Notes under the pieces: model-generated
What the model was told of the DNA's origin: nothing
Seen by the model: the letters and a program-made list of their open reading frames with translations, nothing else
Databases searched by the model: none
Shown: positions 1 to 10,761 of the stretch, in pieces
Position numbering within the stretch: the first letter of the stretch is position 1
Layout: each line of letters opens with the position of its first letter
Assembly: GCA_907163375.1 (NCBI GenBank)
Contig: CAJQUW010005777.1
Coordinates: 1 to 64,000 of the forward strand
Direction of reading: 5' to 3'
DNA: 64,000 nucleotides
From: Prostheceraeus crozeri
Lineage: Eukaryota > Platyhelminthes > Polycladida > Euryleptidae
Translations under genes and position numbers: made by a program

Positions 1-860
1 CCCCCCCCCCCGCGGGGGGGAAGGGGCAAGGTGGGGGGGCGGGGGATAGGGGCGGACGAAGAGAGGGGTGAATATGGTGTTTGGACGAGTGGGGGCGGGC
101 GCTGGGGATGGGGGTGGCACTGGTTACAGGCTGTGGACAGGGGTGGGGGTGATGGGTGGGGGATTGGCGTAAGGGAGGAGGTGGGGTTGCTAAAAGAGGG
201 GGGGGACGGGAGAGGGGAGGGGGGGGGGGGGGAGTGGGGGGTAGGGTGGGGTCGGTGCGAGCGGTAAGGAGGGTTGGGGAGTGCGGGGGGTTAGGGTAGG
301 ATGAGGGGGGGTGTGGTGGGGATGCAGATGGGGAACGGGCGACGGGGTCGGGAGGGGGGGGGGTGCGGAGGATAGGGGATCGGGTGGGGGGGGGTATGGG
401 GGGGGGGGCGGCTGTGGGTAAGGAGGGCAGTTGGAGGGGGGGGGGGCGGCGGGGGGGAGGGGGGGGGGGGGGGGGGGGGGGAAGGGGGGCGGGATAGGGG
501 GAGGAGAACAGAGGAATGGGGATGGATAGGCGTGGAGGCGGGGGGGGGGCTTCCGTGGGCGGATAGGAGGGGGGGGATAAGATAGGATGGGAGGGAGGGT
601 ATGACTGGTGGGATAAGCAGGGCAATGGGGGGGGGGAGGGAAAAGACGCCGAGGCGGGGGGGGGGGGGGGGGACGGGGACTGGGGGGAAGATAGGGGGGG
701 ATATTCGTTGGACGGTGGTGGGCGGAGGGGGGGGGGGCGGAGGGGTGGGCGGGGGAGTATTTTGAGAGTGGATACTGGTGTGGGGAGAGGGAGGTGGGGG
801 GTGGGGGGGGGGGGGGGAGTGGGGCGGGGGGGATGCGGGGAGCAGATGTTGGTAGCGGTT
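1..860. repeat. G-rich low-complexity tract
   Basis: Nearly all of this stretch is runs of G broken by short purine-rich words, with almost no C runs on this strand. No believable gene or periodic repeat unit is visible; open frames here are glycine, arginine and tryptophan strings forced by composition. It could be a real G-rich satellite or a contig-end artefact such as poly-G miscalls. Ordinary sequence resumes near 845. Confidence 0.8.
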
Positions 861-953
861 TGCAGGTATATTTTCAGTTTCTTTGTATTTTTTTTTTCAC
901 GCGCCCTTTACAGGAACGCCCGTCGAAAGGAAGTATTACACCGAACTTCATTT

Positions 954-1100
954 GCAACGTTCAAGTTGACTGATAGCAGGTTCAACTTAATGATAGTATT
1001 CGCCAGTCCGAAGACTGCCCAGGGCAAACCGCGAGGAGGTTCTATCATGTCTTGCCCCATGGTGGCCCTTAAGAGAGCCGATGGTTCGTTATCGGTGTCA
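954..1100 (-). repeat. 150-bp core repeat, copy 1, with histone-like stem-loop
   Basis: First of three near-identical cores (others at 1491-1635 and 1970-2116). On the minus strand it contains GGCTCTCTTAAGGGCC followed by ACC (1064-1079). This is a 6-bp stem with a 4-nt loop and an ACC flank, as in histone mRNA 3' ends, but the loop begins with C rather than the usual U. About 45 nt further along the same strand is a stem CAGTC/GACTG closed by a TTCG loop (1004-1017). The function is unknown. Confidence 0.6.
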
Positions 1101-1119
1101 ATGGTGTCACTTAAGTTGA

Positions 1120-1371
1120 CTATTGGCTTGAATTGTCATAGGTATGACTGCTAGGTGTCATAGACCCTATACCGCCGAGGTCGTACTGGTGCATCTGCAC
1201 CTTTCGGATGCGGGTGGTTTTAGGATGTCCACTCCCCATCCGTCCAAATGATCTTCTTGATCTTCCCTTCTTCTCATCTCTTTTTCCCACTCGTCGAGGT
1301 GATGAAGTGAATGCGTTGTATTCATCGGTGAGAAAGGGGAAATGTTGTCTGGACAGATGTTTCGCTTCCAT
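1120..1371 (-). CDS. 83-aa basic ORF between a TATA box and a histone-like stem-loop
   Basis: I do not recognise this protein. It starts at an ATG about 41 nt downstream of a minus-strand TATAAAA (1412-1418) and stops about 40 nt before the stem-loop at 1064-1079. The middle is rich in Arg, Lys and Ser (RRVGKRDEKKGRSRRS, about residues 27-42), which recalls small basic chromatin proteins. No histone fold is recognisable. The TATA, short basic ORF and stem-loop order resembles a replication-dependent histone gene, but coding status is unproven and the ORF is short enough to be chance. Confidence 0.3.
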   Translation of the reverse strand: MEAKHLSRQHFPFLTDEYNAFTSSPRRVGKRDEKKGRSRRSFGRMGSGHPKTTRIRKVQMHQYDLGGIGSMTPSSHTYDNSSQ

Positions 1372-1407
1372 CGTGACTCAATTGATGGAGATGCGCTACA
1401 ATCTTCT

Positions 1408-1420
1408 GGCTTTTTATAGG
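1408..1420 (-). promoter_or_regulatory. TATA box (minus strand)
   Basis: The minus strand reads CCTATAAAAAG, placing a start site roughly 10-15 nt before the ATG at 1371. Confidence 0.4.
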
Positions 1421-1490
1421 GTTTTCAACAATGAATTGCTCAACAGCGAACAGAATGCTTTCAGGGATAGCAATCGGATGCATTAATGTG

Positions 1491-1635
1491 TCAAGTTGAC
1501 TGATAGCGATTCAACTTAATGTTAGTATTCGCCAGTCCGAAGACTGCCCAGGGCAAACCGCGAGGAGGTTCTATCATGTCTTGCCCCATGGTGGCCCTTA
1601 AGAGAGCCGATGGTTCGTTCTCGGGAGTAACGTCA
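1491..1635 (-). repeat. 150-bp core repeat, copy 2, with histone-like stem-loop
   Basis: Second copy of the core, 535 bp from the first, with the same stem-loop (1593-1608) and TTCG-capped hairpin. A second minus-strand TATATAAA lies about 340 bp upstream (1946-1953). The sequence between them holds an open frame with no ATG near the TATA, so I do not call a gene there. Confidence 0.6.
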
Positions 1636-1939
1636 TCTTACACCCTACCAATTCGGCTGAGAGAGTCAAAGACTCTCTCTTTGGTTGCACTGTCGACTTC
1701 CACACTAACTGGCATTGGTTGTGGTTATAGAGTGGAATGTAGCGCCATTCCATTGGATTGACGGCAGTTGCTGTAATCGGAATTGCAATCCGAGCAAGAT
1801 TTTTAAAACTCTGTCTTTGACCTCTTGGCCTGACGAACTCATCCAAATAAAATTTCGCGGCCTTAACTGCGGTCCGCGAGGGAGAGTCGACTTGACTGTT
1901 CGGCGTCTGCTTGATTGAAATGAAATGAAATGGAGGCAC

Positions 1940-1956
1940 AGTGTGTTTATATACCC
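1940..1956 (-). promoter_or_regulatory. TATA box (minus strand)
   Basis: The minus strand reads GGGTATATAAACAC. It sits about 15-20 bp beyond the end of core copy 3 and points toward core copy 2, repeating the TATA-to-stem-loop spacing seen at 1415. Confidence 0.4.
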
Positions 1957-1969
1957 CTCTAACGCGACG

Positions 1970-2116
1970 CAACGTTCAAGTTGACTGATAGCAGATTCAA
2001 CTTAATGATAGTATTCGCCAGTCCGAAGACTGCCCAGGGCAAACCGCGTGGAGGTTCTATCTTGTCTTGCCCCTAGGTGGCCCTTAAGAGAGCCGATGGT
2101 TCGTTCTCGGGAGTAA
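1970..2116 (-). repeat. 150-bp core repeat, copy 3, with histone-like stem-loop
   Basis: Third copy. The stem-loop (2079-2094) and the TTCG hairpin are unchanged although flanking bases differ, for example CCCTAGG where the other copies have CCCATGG. Both secondary structures survive the drift, which hints at constraint or recent amplification. Confidence 0.6.
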
Positions 2117-2399
2117 ATTGATGGGGTGGTGAAGGCGGGCAAAGATCTGCAATGAAAATGATATGTATTAGAATAGGATATACTATCTTATTTGCTTTTC
2201 ACTTACCAAGTTAGTCATCCTTAGGTAGTCTCGCGCGTTTCCGAATCGAAAATTTATGGAGATGGCCGCGCATTCTCAGACTGGCATGGAGACCTTGTTT
2301 CGTGGGATGACCGTTGTATGGAAAATACTCGGAATTCGCCAGATTTTTATTCACGCAATACTTCGCCGGCCAAATGAGTTGTCCCGAATAGGGATTGTG

Positions 2400-3410
2400 A
2401 TCTCACAAAAACAAAAAGAACTCAAACATAAACGATATCCTTCTATATTCACACGTTCCCACTCATCCACACAATCGCGTCGCAACTTCATTCTCACACG
2501 CCTGCCTCTCATCACACACATCAATCAACCCAACCACACCCACCGCAACACCCCCGCCGAGCCACAGTCCTCTCCAACTCAACATTCCTCGCTCTCAAAC
2601 ACACACCTCATCTCCCTCCTTCATCATGCACACAAACTTACGCCTCTGGCCATCTCTCATTCTTCTCTTCTCCGCCGCAAACTCGTCCCTCCTTCTCAAA
2701 CACGCATCATTCAACTCTTCAAACTCCTCGTCGTCTTATTCTTCAAATCAGTCAAAAACACAACGCCTCCATCTAATGTAATTTCAATCCGCCACCTCCT
2801 CTACTTCAAATATCCCTTGCACATCGCAACTTTTTTTTTTTATTTCTTTTTCAACTACATCCACCCTCCTTCACAAACATCATCCTTCAACTTTCTCAAT
2901 CAAACTCTCAACACATAATTCACTAACAACTCAACATACACATCTCTTCATAACATCGCGAACTCATGCGCCATCTGTCTTCAGCTGCAAAACATGTCTC
3001 TTCCTCTTCACTTATCCTTCACTTCACCACCTCGCCCGACTGCACACGAATCCCACCACTTCTTCACTTTTGGGGAAGATGAGCTCTTTCGGGGGGTCGG
3101 TGATGACGATGTCGGACACCCTCCCGATTACGAAGAGCTCAACTTCCTCACGACGCTACCCCTCACATACGCTCCCTATCTAAAATCCACATCATCCTCC
3201 ATCATCACTCTCAAGCAGCTCTCTTCCGCTGCTCAAATCTCCACCCTCCAACGGACGCAACCGCTCTCGCGCAACTCATCATTCTCAACAACATTCTCAA
3301 CAACATTCTCAACAACATTCTCAACAACATTCGCAACATTCGCCAAACATTCGCTCACCTCTCTTCCACAATCAACTGTGGTAAAATCTCAAATCAGTCA
3401 CTAAACAAAA
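2400..3410. repeat. C/A/T-rich low-complexity region with 12-bp tandem repeat
   Basis: The plus strand is strongly depleted of G from about 2400 to 3400. A 12-bp unit (AACATTCTCAAC) repeats several times around 3285-3335. Long open frames exist (2256-2918 and 2994-3404), but their Ser/Thr/His/Pro/Leu-rich translations follow the base skew and show no domain, so I do not call genes. Confidence 0.6.
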
Positions 3411-4440
3411 CCACCACTACAGGTCCAAGCTTATGCACTCTGTATAGAAAACGCGCCTCATCCTGCATCACCCTTCAGCACTCTAGCACTTCACGAAAGA
3501 CACGCAAACCCTATTCAAGACAATCCATGTGGCCGGTGCCCGCCTTCTTGACGTGAGCCTTTGGAGCGTCCGCACTGCGATCTTGAATACGACGGCACAC
3601 TACACATTTTGATATGATACTTTCGATTTTTGTCGTTGGCCATGCCTGATTTATCGTTACTGTAAGATAAGCCGTTTAATTTGTATAAGTTGGGGGAATC
3701 ATGTAGTACAGTCCCATATTCCTAAAGAGTGTAGTGAGTGGCGACTCGATCGCCGTCGACAGCCCGAAGGCCTTGTACCAATCACTTAGGGAAGTGAGAG
3801 AATCTTTCCCCCGATACCCGCTATTTACAGCTGAAGACATCATTGTCACTGCCCCGAAGTGGTAACAGGAACGCCGAGTCAAAGGTAGTGATCAGTAGCT
3901 GGGATCTAACCCCTCAAAGCTGCCTTAGACTTAGTTAAATTTCAAATATGATAGCAGATTTGAACTCAGGATACTTGAAAACCTTAGTCTATATGTTAAA
4001 ACTTTGAAAAAAGTGAAAATTAAGAATTTTTAAAAAATTCCGCATTTTACTACTCATACTACTTTTAAAAAATTTTATCAGTAGTAAAGACACTATCAAA
4101 CTCTATCATACAAACTTTGAAGTAAGAAGATAGCTTGCCTACTTCAAAAGATAGAGTCCTTTGCAACCCGATATCGGGAGCTCAGAGCGACGACCGTCGC
4201 TTACCTCGTCTTTCGATGAAGTGATCAGACTTACGTTGTCGGGGGTTTATTTATGCTCGGAAGAAAACTTAAAATGGCTCTATCTCCGAAAGTATTCATC
4301 GTAGCGACATGCGGTTTGTTGCAAACGATTTGTCTCATCATTCTTTACAATATGACACCTCAACCATTCTCATATGACCACGGGAAGTTGGTCCGTCAGC
4401 ACATGTGCATGTAACATGCCACAAGTGAAAAAATTCCTAA
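3411..4440. other. No recognisable feature
   Basis: Unique-looking sequence with AT-rich patches, including short A/T inverted stretches around 4015-4085. I see no coding domain, RNA gene or element boundary. Confidence 0.5.
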
Positions 4441-5450
4441 GTGTGGGAGCTCCAGTGTGGTGAAAATTTTAAAACTTCCGAATTTCGACCTGGGACCTTT
4501 ACCCAAGTTTTTGAGTGTTTTTTCAAGAAAATATTTTGTCCGGAACGATGGGGGGGGACGTCAGCGAAATTTGATGAAAAATGTTTTGGTGACGGTCCCA
4601 GGTCGAAATTCCACACTTTGGAAAATTTTCAAAATTTTACCCATACAAAGTCACTCTGACACTTAGGATTTTTTTCAGGTAAGCGAGCTCCGACCTAAAA
4701 TCTTGTAACCGCTCTAACTTTTGAACGAAGACAGATAGGAACAAGCCGTTTCTTTCACTGAATTTGTCTCACTCTTAGCTTTCAAACGAGCTATTGCACG
4801 ACAAAATCCGTCCACTAGAAGCCAAGATCGAAGAGAGCTGTCCAGAGGGGCGGGAGGTCAGTGAAATTTGATGAAAAATGTTTTGGTGAAGGTCCCAGGT
4901 CGAAATTCCACACTTTGGAAAATTTTCAAAATTTTACCCATACAAAGTCACTCTGACACTTAGGATTTTTCAGGTGAGCGAGCTCCGACCTAAAATCTTG
5001 TAACCGCTCTAACTTGTGAACGGCTGGTCCGATTGACTCGCAACAAAAAATGTTGTCGAGCAGTTTTTTCTCCTCTTTCAAACGAGTAGCTGTAAGACAA
5101 AATCCGTCCACTAGAACCAAAGTTAGAAGATTGTTGTCGGGGGGGGGGGGGGGGGTGGTCAGTGAAATTTGATGAAAAATGTTTTGGTGACGGTCCCAGG
5201 TCGAAATTCCACACTTTGGAAAATTTTCAAAATTTTACCCATACAAAGTCACTCTGACACTTAGGATTTTTTCAGGTAAGCGAGCTCCGACCTAAAATCT
5301 TGTAACCGCTCTAACTTTTGAACGAAGACAGATAGGAACAAGCCGATTGTTTCACTGAATTTGTCTCACTCTTAGCTTTCAAACGAGCTATCGCACGACA
5401 AAATCCGTCCACTAGAAGCAAAAATCGAAGCAAGCTGTCCAGAGGGGGGG
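4441..5450 (+). repeat. Three tandem ~300-bp repeat units
   Basis: The phrase AAATTTGATGAAAAATGTTT recurs at about 4567, 4865 and 5165, and CACTTAGGATTTTT with CGAGCTCCGACCTAAAATC recurs at the same ~300-bp spacing. Units differ in the middle and in the length of a G tract. The same family occurs in reverse orientation at 44600-45155. Confidence 0.85.
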
Positions 5451-6140
5451 GGGGGGGGGGGTGGGGGGGACGTCAGCCGAAAATTTTTTTCTCTCCGATT
5501 TCGCTGGAAACATCCTTCCTAACCCAAAATTTCACGTAGATTCCGAATCTGGACTCCGTTTTCTCATCCGATGCTTCGTTTGGTCGCTACACACCAAAAC
5601 GTCCCACATTCTATGTCAAAATTTTGAAGAAACAGTTTTTCTCGCCGATTGCCTTGAAACTCACCCTACCGATGCAGAATTTCACGCTGAATCCGAATCT
5701 GACCTCCGTTTTCTCATCCGACCACTCCTTCCACTCGAAACAACCCATTTTACAACCCAACATTCAGCAGATTGCACCAAAAACATCACACACTATAGCC
5801 TCAAGACTAATCCTGGCGGTCGCCCACGTCAACCTAGACGGTCGCCCACGTCAACCTAGACGGTCGCCCACGTCAACCAGGCGGTCGGACCAACGCACCC
5901 GAGTCTCACACTCTGTTGTTGCAGAGGGGGGGGGGGACGTCAGCGAACATGTTGTGAACGTGGACCCACCCGGCCGGCACACCACGACAGACCACAACCT
6001 CTGTCGTTCCAGAGGGGGGGGGGACTCAGACCCGAAGCACCACGGCGGCCGACCACGACACTCTGCCGTGCCAGAGGGGGGGGGGACGTCAGCCACGACG
6101 GCGGCCATCTTGCGCGGTCCAGTATTTGTCACTTGCTTAC
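5451..6140 (+). repeat. G-tract/GACGTCAG repeat block with a 22-bp minisatellite
   Basis: It contains repeated CAGAGGGGGGGG(GACGTCAG) units near 5440, 5922, 6012 and 6073, and three copies of a 22-bp unit GGTCGCCCACGTCAACCTAG at about 5817-5885. The inner edge, with GGCGGCCATCTTGCGCGGTCC near 6100-6120, reappears inverted at 44320-44345. Together with the 300-bp units it forms one of two oppositely oriented copies of a composite repeat. Confidence 0.8.
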
Positions 6141-6229
6141 TACTTCTGTGCTTTCAGTCTTTACGTAGTCTAGCTGTCACCCTGCCATCGGCGGCCGTGT
6201 TCTGATCTCAACTGATGTTCGGATGACTA

Positions 6230-6418
6230 AAATCAAATTTAATCAAATTTGCTGATTAATTAGCGGGATTTTGATTATGATTAATGAAATGATTGATTAA
6301 ATTTTCAAAGCCTTGATTATGATTGAGATCAATGATTGAAATGAATTTCAATGACGTGATTATGATTAACCTCTAAGAGTTAGTTGATTATGATTTTGAT
6401 TGATTAATCCAGCTCTAA
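6230..6418. repeat. AT-rich TGATTA low-complexity repeat
   Basis: Degenerate runs of GATTA, TGATTAA and AATCAAATTT, probably the inside of a MITE whose right end is near GATTAATCCAGCTCTA (6404-6418). A matching left end is not visible. Confidence 0.5.
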
Positions 6419-6423
6419 AGTGG

Positions 6424-6505
6424 TCCCCATCAGAAACCTGTTCACACGCCTTTTGAAAGTATCAAGATTGTATTGGTAACGGAAAGTGGTATGGGGAAGC
6501 TAATA
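6424..6505 (-). mobile_element. LINE 3'-end fragment
   Basis: About 80 bp closely match positions around 16765-16845 (CATCAGAAACCTGTTC, then AAAGTATCAAGATTGTATTGGT), which is the ORF2 C-terminus of the LINE at 16.6-19.7 kb. It is a short orphan fragment in the same orientation. Confidence 0.75.
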
Positions 6506-6536
6506 GACCCAATTTAGCAGTTCTACATTTTTGCAA

Positions 6537-6702
6537 ATGTTTATTACCGCATAGCCTGCAGTGCACCCACCATAATTGAACGAAACGAGCTGTCTATGTT
6601 ATTTGAAACACGAGACGCGAAGCGTGGAGTGTTTTAAGTAACACACATTAAGTTCAATTATAGGTGGAAGCACGATAAGCTATGCAGTAACATATTATTT
6701 CT
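6537..6702. repeat. Long imperfect fold-back
   Basis: TTATTACCGCATAGC...CCACCATAATTGAAC at the left pairs with GTTCAATTATAGGTGG...GCTATGCAGTAACATA at the right. The loop contains a second arm pair (GTTATTTGAAACAC and GTGTTTTAAGTAAC) around ACGCGAAGCGT. The whole would fold into a ~165-nt hairpin, probably a MITE-like relic. Confidence 0.6.
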
Positions 6703-9700
6703 ATGCATGCGTTGAAAAGTTGATATGACCATAGCCCTCATAGCGCATGAGCATTACTTTACAGTCCTTGGTCAGCACTTTACAGTCCCTGGTCAACTTT
6801 GCAGTCCTTGAGGTCAGCAATTTGCAATTCGTGAACTTTTATGCTGTGAAGTATATTTACGTCATGATTTTACTTTCTCTATGTATTATTTTGATTGTAA
6901 TTACGTTGAATATCCTTGACAAATGCCTAATTCTAGCAGCATTTGAAACATCTGGGCATTGCAATGTGCTAAATTGAATCACATCGACCTAATGCAGAAT
7001 CAAAAATATCAAATTGGTGAACGATTTATCATAAACACATTTATCAACATTACCAGTATTTTGGTTTTCTGTCAGATAGCCGACAATATTCGATAAAATT
7101 TACTCCGTCGATCTTCGGATCTTTTACTGCTGTTACTTTCTTCATTATCATTTCTGTGGTTCTTTTCATTTTGAAGTCGCTATTTGGTTAATTAATTGAA
7201 TGCAACAAATACTGGACACTAAGGTATCTCAATGCATTCAATACACAGATTCTGTATGCAAGAACAACTCTTAAAATGTACTGATCAAAATGCAAGGAGA
7301 TGTAAGATCATGCTGAAAATAATCATGCTTGCTTGCTGAATGGGTTCTAATAGAAGATATAATCAATAAATCAAACACAGCAGCTAGTTTCCTAGATGCC
7401 ACAACTTTTGTGTTTTTTAGCGAAGACATCAGTTAGATCGTTTTTCAGTTTCATGGTAGATCAGGCAAATAAACCAATACAATTTTCGGAGAAGCCATAT
7501 CTGTACCTTTGAAATTATTTATAATAAGTATACATTAGAACAGGGGTAAGAAAATTTGAAGTTGAGGTTGACATTTACGTGGAATTGTCTATTACCATGC
7601 ATAAACGATAAATCGAAAATATACAGTCAGATCAGCACGGTTCCCAGGTGCACGGTCATGCCTATGGCTAGAACCAGGGATAGACGCGGTTAACCGGCTA
7701 GTCTTGATCATCCCTTTTACCGATGTGAAATTGAATTACTCATTTTTATGAAAATGTTTCCTTCTTCCGAAACAATAAGTATACCGGTAGAGAACTATAA
7801 TTTCAACAATTATAAGCTAAACTTGTTGCATTTTTCTGCAAAATTTAGTCTGTTTTAGCAGCTGCATTTACCGTGCGAATAAAAAGATCAACGGATATCT
7901 GCACAAGTCCATTAATATCCGAATTTTCATCCACAGTGATGAAAAAGTGATTTTCAGTGCACTCTCTGTAGTATTCCATCTTCATCCAGTATATCTTATG
8001 CGGATGACTAATCCAGTATATACATTACAGCAAACCTATCAAAATGGAAGCATGCACGTACAGAATACTTCAATAATTTGTTAAGTAAAAAGAATACTAG
8101 CTATAGACCTACAACATTTGCAAGCTACCGGTATGTTCGCAGCAATCAGATACAAAGGAAGCCACATTTGGAAGTTACCCATCAAATTAAATTGAGACCT
8201 CTTCCATGTAAACTCGCACTCTATTGTTACAAATCTCTAATACTGCTAAGGCCTTAAGACTTATTGGCAACTGCGAATTTTGTCGATCAAACGCAACTCA
8301 CTGTGTGCCAGGAATGACGGCTTCACTTTGAAAATTTCCCATCATATTTCTCGACGATTTCTGATGCATTTTTGCATGAAAATTTCGAAAATTATGGTTT
8401 AAAAATCACACAATTAGCCCTTTTCAAGAAAATAACGGAAATTCAAAGTGGCGCACATGAAACCGAAACTGCAGTCTGGGGGTCGTCTAGTACGTATTAT
8501 GCATCAACAACAAGTCTTGGAGGTCTTACTAGGTTTTTAAAAAATCTTGGAAGCGTCATTTTCGCTTGTGTACAAACCACAAAATGTGAATCAGTGGTCT
8601 ACGTCAGATCGGTCAGCCCTCCAAGACTTGAAATAGCACAAGACTTTGAAAAGAGTAAAAAAAAACGGTTTCGATGTGTGTCCATTGTCCATGCTATTGT
8701 GAATAGTCTCATAATTTACATTTTCTAAAGGAATTAAGAAAACCACCGCGTCTTGCAAGAAATGTGCAGAAATCAATTTTGAAAATCCTGAACTTATGTT
8801 ACTCAGCTCCTCCTTGGAGATCTTAATACAAAGCAATCATAGAAAGGTACCACCAACGAAAGAGTAAAAGAAGAGATTGAGAAATCATGAGATCTTCGAA
8901 TAGCCTAGATAAAGACCTGAGGAAAGATCCTGAACTAATGGTTTCAAGGTAAGCTGAATTCAATTAATGATGACAACAAATCCCGACGATGATGAAGACT
9001 GACAAAATAATAAACACTATAAATTCTCTCATGGATCAGAAAAGACACTTGCAGTCACAATGAGATAACCATACTTCTCACATAAATGAAAAATGTGTAT
9101 GGCTTGATTGAAATGCGAACCGGTCAAACTGCCGCCAGCTAATGAATAGCTTTACACCTACGACCCTAGTTAGCATTCCAGAGACAGTAATCCGAAACAT
9201 TAGCTATTGTTAAGTTTTCATTGATGTGTAGGCGTTTGAACAGGCGTAGGAGTGCTGATGGCCTACATAAATGCTAAGAGGCACAAGGTGAACAGAATAT
9301 TCTATTGAAACAATTGTAATTTTACATACTTTGCGAAGTTATTTTGGAAGGCATTTCAAATAATGCCAATGTAATGATGCACTTAAATTCATGTAATTGC
9401 TCTCCAAAAAATATAGAAATTTAGGATGAAAGAATACAAAACATATTGCATTCAGTTATCATAGAGTTCAGAGCTTTATCAGCGTTTAGTGAAGACGCAA
9501 TGTCGACCAATCCGTTGTTTGGTAAAGTTAACTTGTCATCAAGATTGTCAACATAACAGCATACTATTGAAATTACCGGTGCAACGCAGTATAAAACCTC
9601 GGTTGACCTATGCTATTCCAAACTTTACTGTTGCACAATGGCTTAGTTAGCTACTTATATTCCTCTATCATTCCAAATCCTCTTTCTTCGATTTTCTGCT

Positions 9701-9830
9701 TCTTTCCCTTCAGTCTTCTGATGAAGGACACCTATGGTGCAAATGCTCGTCCTCTTCCCTCAAGCTTTGATTAAAAAAATAAAAACAAACTTCTATTTAA
9801 AACATGATTTCGAGCAAACTGTGACTCTTC
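6703..9830. other. Gene-poor AT-rich sequence
   Basis: I find no domain-bearing frame, tRNA, or clear element edge in these 3.1 kb. Short open frames at 6747-6977 and 8372-8836 have no recognisable content. Confidence 0.5.
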
Positions 9831-9838
9831 CTCTAATG

Positions 9839-10194
9839 CAGGGGTTCCCACAAAGTTTTATATGCGACCCCGCTTTAAAGCTTGGATAGCATGGCGACCC
9901 AATTTTCCAAACCCAAATATGCACGACTTACAACCATACAAAAATTATATACGATGTACAAACAAAAACCACTATACAAATACTGGTAAAAATACTAAGA
10001 ATGCTAATATAATAATACAATATAAACAAATAAAATATAAATAGTATACTGATTCTTTCTAGTTGTGATGAAGGCAACCGCTAGCACAGGCGTTTTTTCA
10101 TACTTCCCAGTAATGCCTCAATATCTCAGGCGACCCCAGAAGCTGTAATCGACCCCAAAAAATCCGGCCGCGACCCCGAATTTGGGAAACGATG
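9839..10194. mobile_element. hAT-type MITE with 8-bp target duplication
   Basis: The 356-bp element begins CAGGGGTTCCCACAAA and ends TTTGGGAAACGATG. It is flanked by the direct repeat CTCTAATG (9831-9838 and 10195-10202). An 8-bp target duplication with a CAGGGG-type terminus is the hAT signature. Repeated GACCCC words sit inside both ends. There is no transposase, so it is non-autonomous. Confidence 0.85.
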
Positions 10195-10339
10195 CTCTAA
10201 TGCAATAACTTCAGAATGCATGTCACTGAAATAACGTTTTTGGAAAACATGAATTAATAATCACACAAATGCTCGATGAAGCTTTAAACGTCCTGACTTG
10301 ACTTCATCAGTCTTATTTATGAAACCGATTTGGGATTAG

Positions 10340-10761
10340 AAGCTTTAACGCAACTACTCCCCGCTGATGGCTTGGCGGTGCAACCATAGACTCTTGCAGG
10401 ACTGCTGTGATACCTACAAGATATTCTCCAGAAGCACACGCAGAGCTAATGCACTCACATGGTATCATGTGAGCCTAGAACGTGCACGTACTGTGAGTGG
10501 CTCGAAAAGCTTTTTCGCTCGCACGGCACAGCTTTGGAAGCAGCTTCCCCAGACCACTTTCCCTGACCAATGCAATCTTGATACTTTCAAGAGGTGTGCG
10601 AACAGGTTTCTGATGGGCACAGCTTCATCAGACTAGAAGATCTGTTTTTTTTCTTTATTTATTTTAAGTGATACAATTTATTACTTTTTCATTGAGTAAC
10701 CCCTAGCTTCGTTCATGGCTCATAGCTGTGCTAGGGGTGAAAATTCTGTAAAAAAAAAAAC
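10340..10761 (+). mobile_element. 5'-truncated LINE copy (ORF2 C-terminus plus 3' tail)
   Basis: Residues translated from 10367-10636 match the C-terminal end of the LINE at 16.75-17.6 kb (for example RRANALTWYHVSLERARTVS, LWKQLPQTTFPDQ and FLMGTASSD). The 3' untranslated region also matches and the copy ends in TTCTGTAAAAAAAAAA (10745-10760). It lies in the opposite orientation to the larger copy and is dead on arrival. Confidence 0.85.

Noticed and set aside
1004..1060. Possible U1-like snRNA in the 150-bp core (GGTTTGCCCTGGGC resembles U1 stem I)
   Set aside because: The 5' end sequence that pairs with splice donors and an Sm site are both missing; similarity is limited to ~15 nt.
31..1154. 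Glycine/tryptophan-rich open frames in the G tract
   Set aside because: Forced by G-rich composition; no start context or domain.
2256..3404. Two long open frames (220 and 136 codons)
   Set aside because: Their composition follows the C/A-rich skew of the region, a 12-bp tandem repeat lies inside, and no domain is visible.
5461..6205. Overlapping open frames of 132, 193 and 93 codons
   Set aside because: They cover tandem G-tract and 22-bp repeats and are opened by repetition rather than selection.
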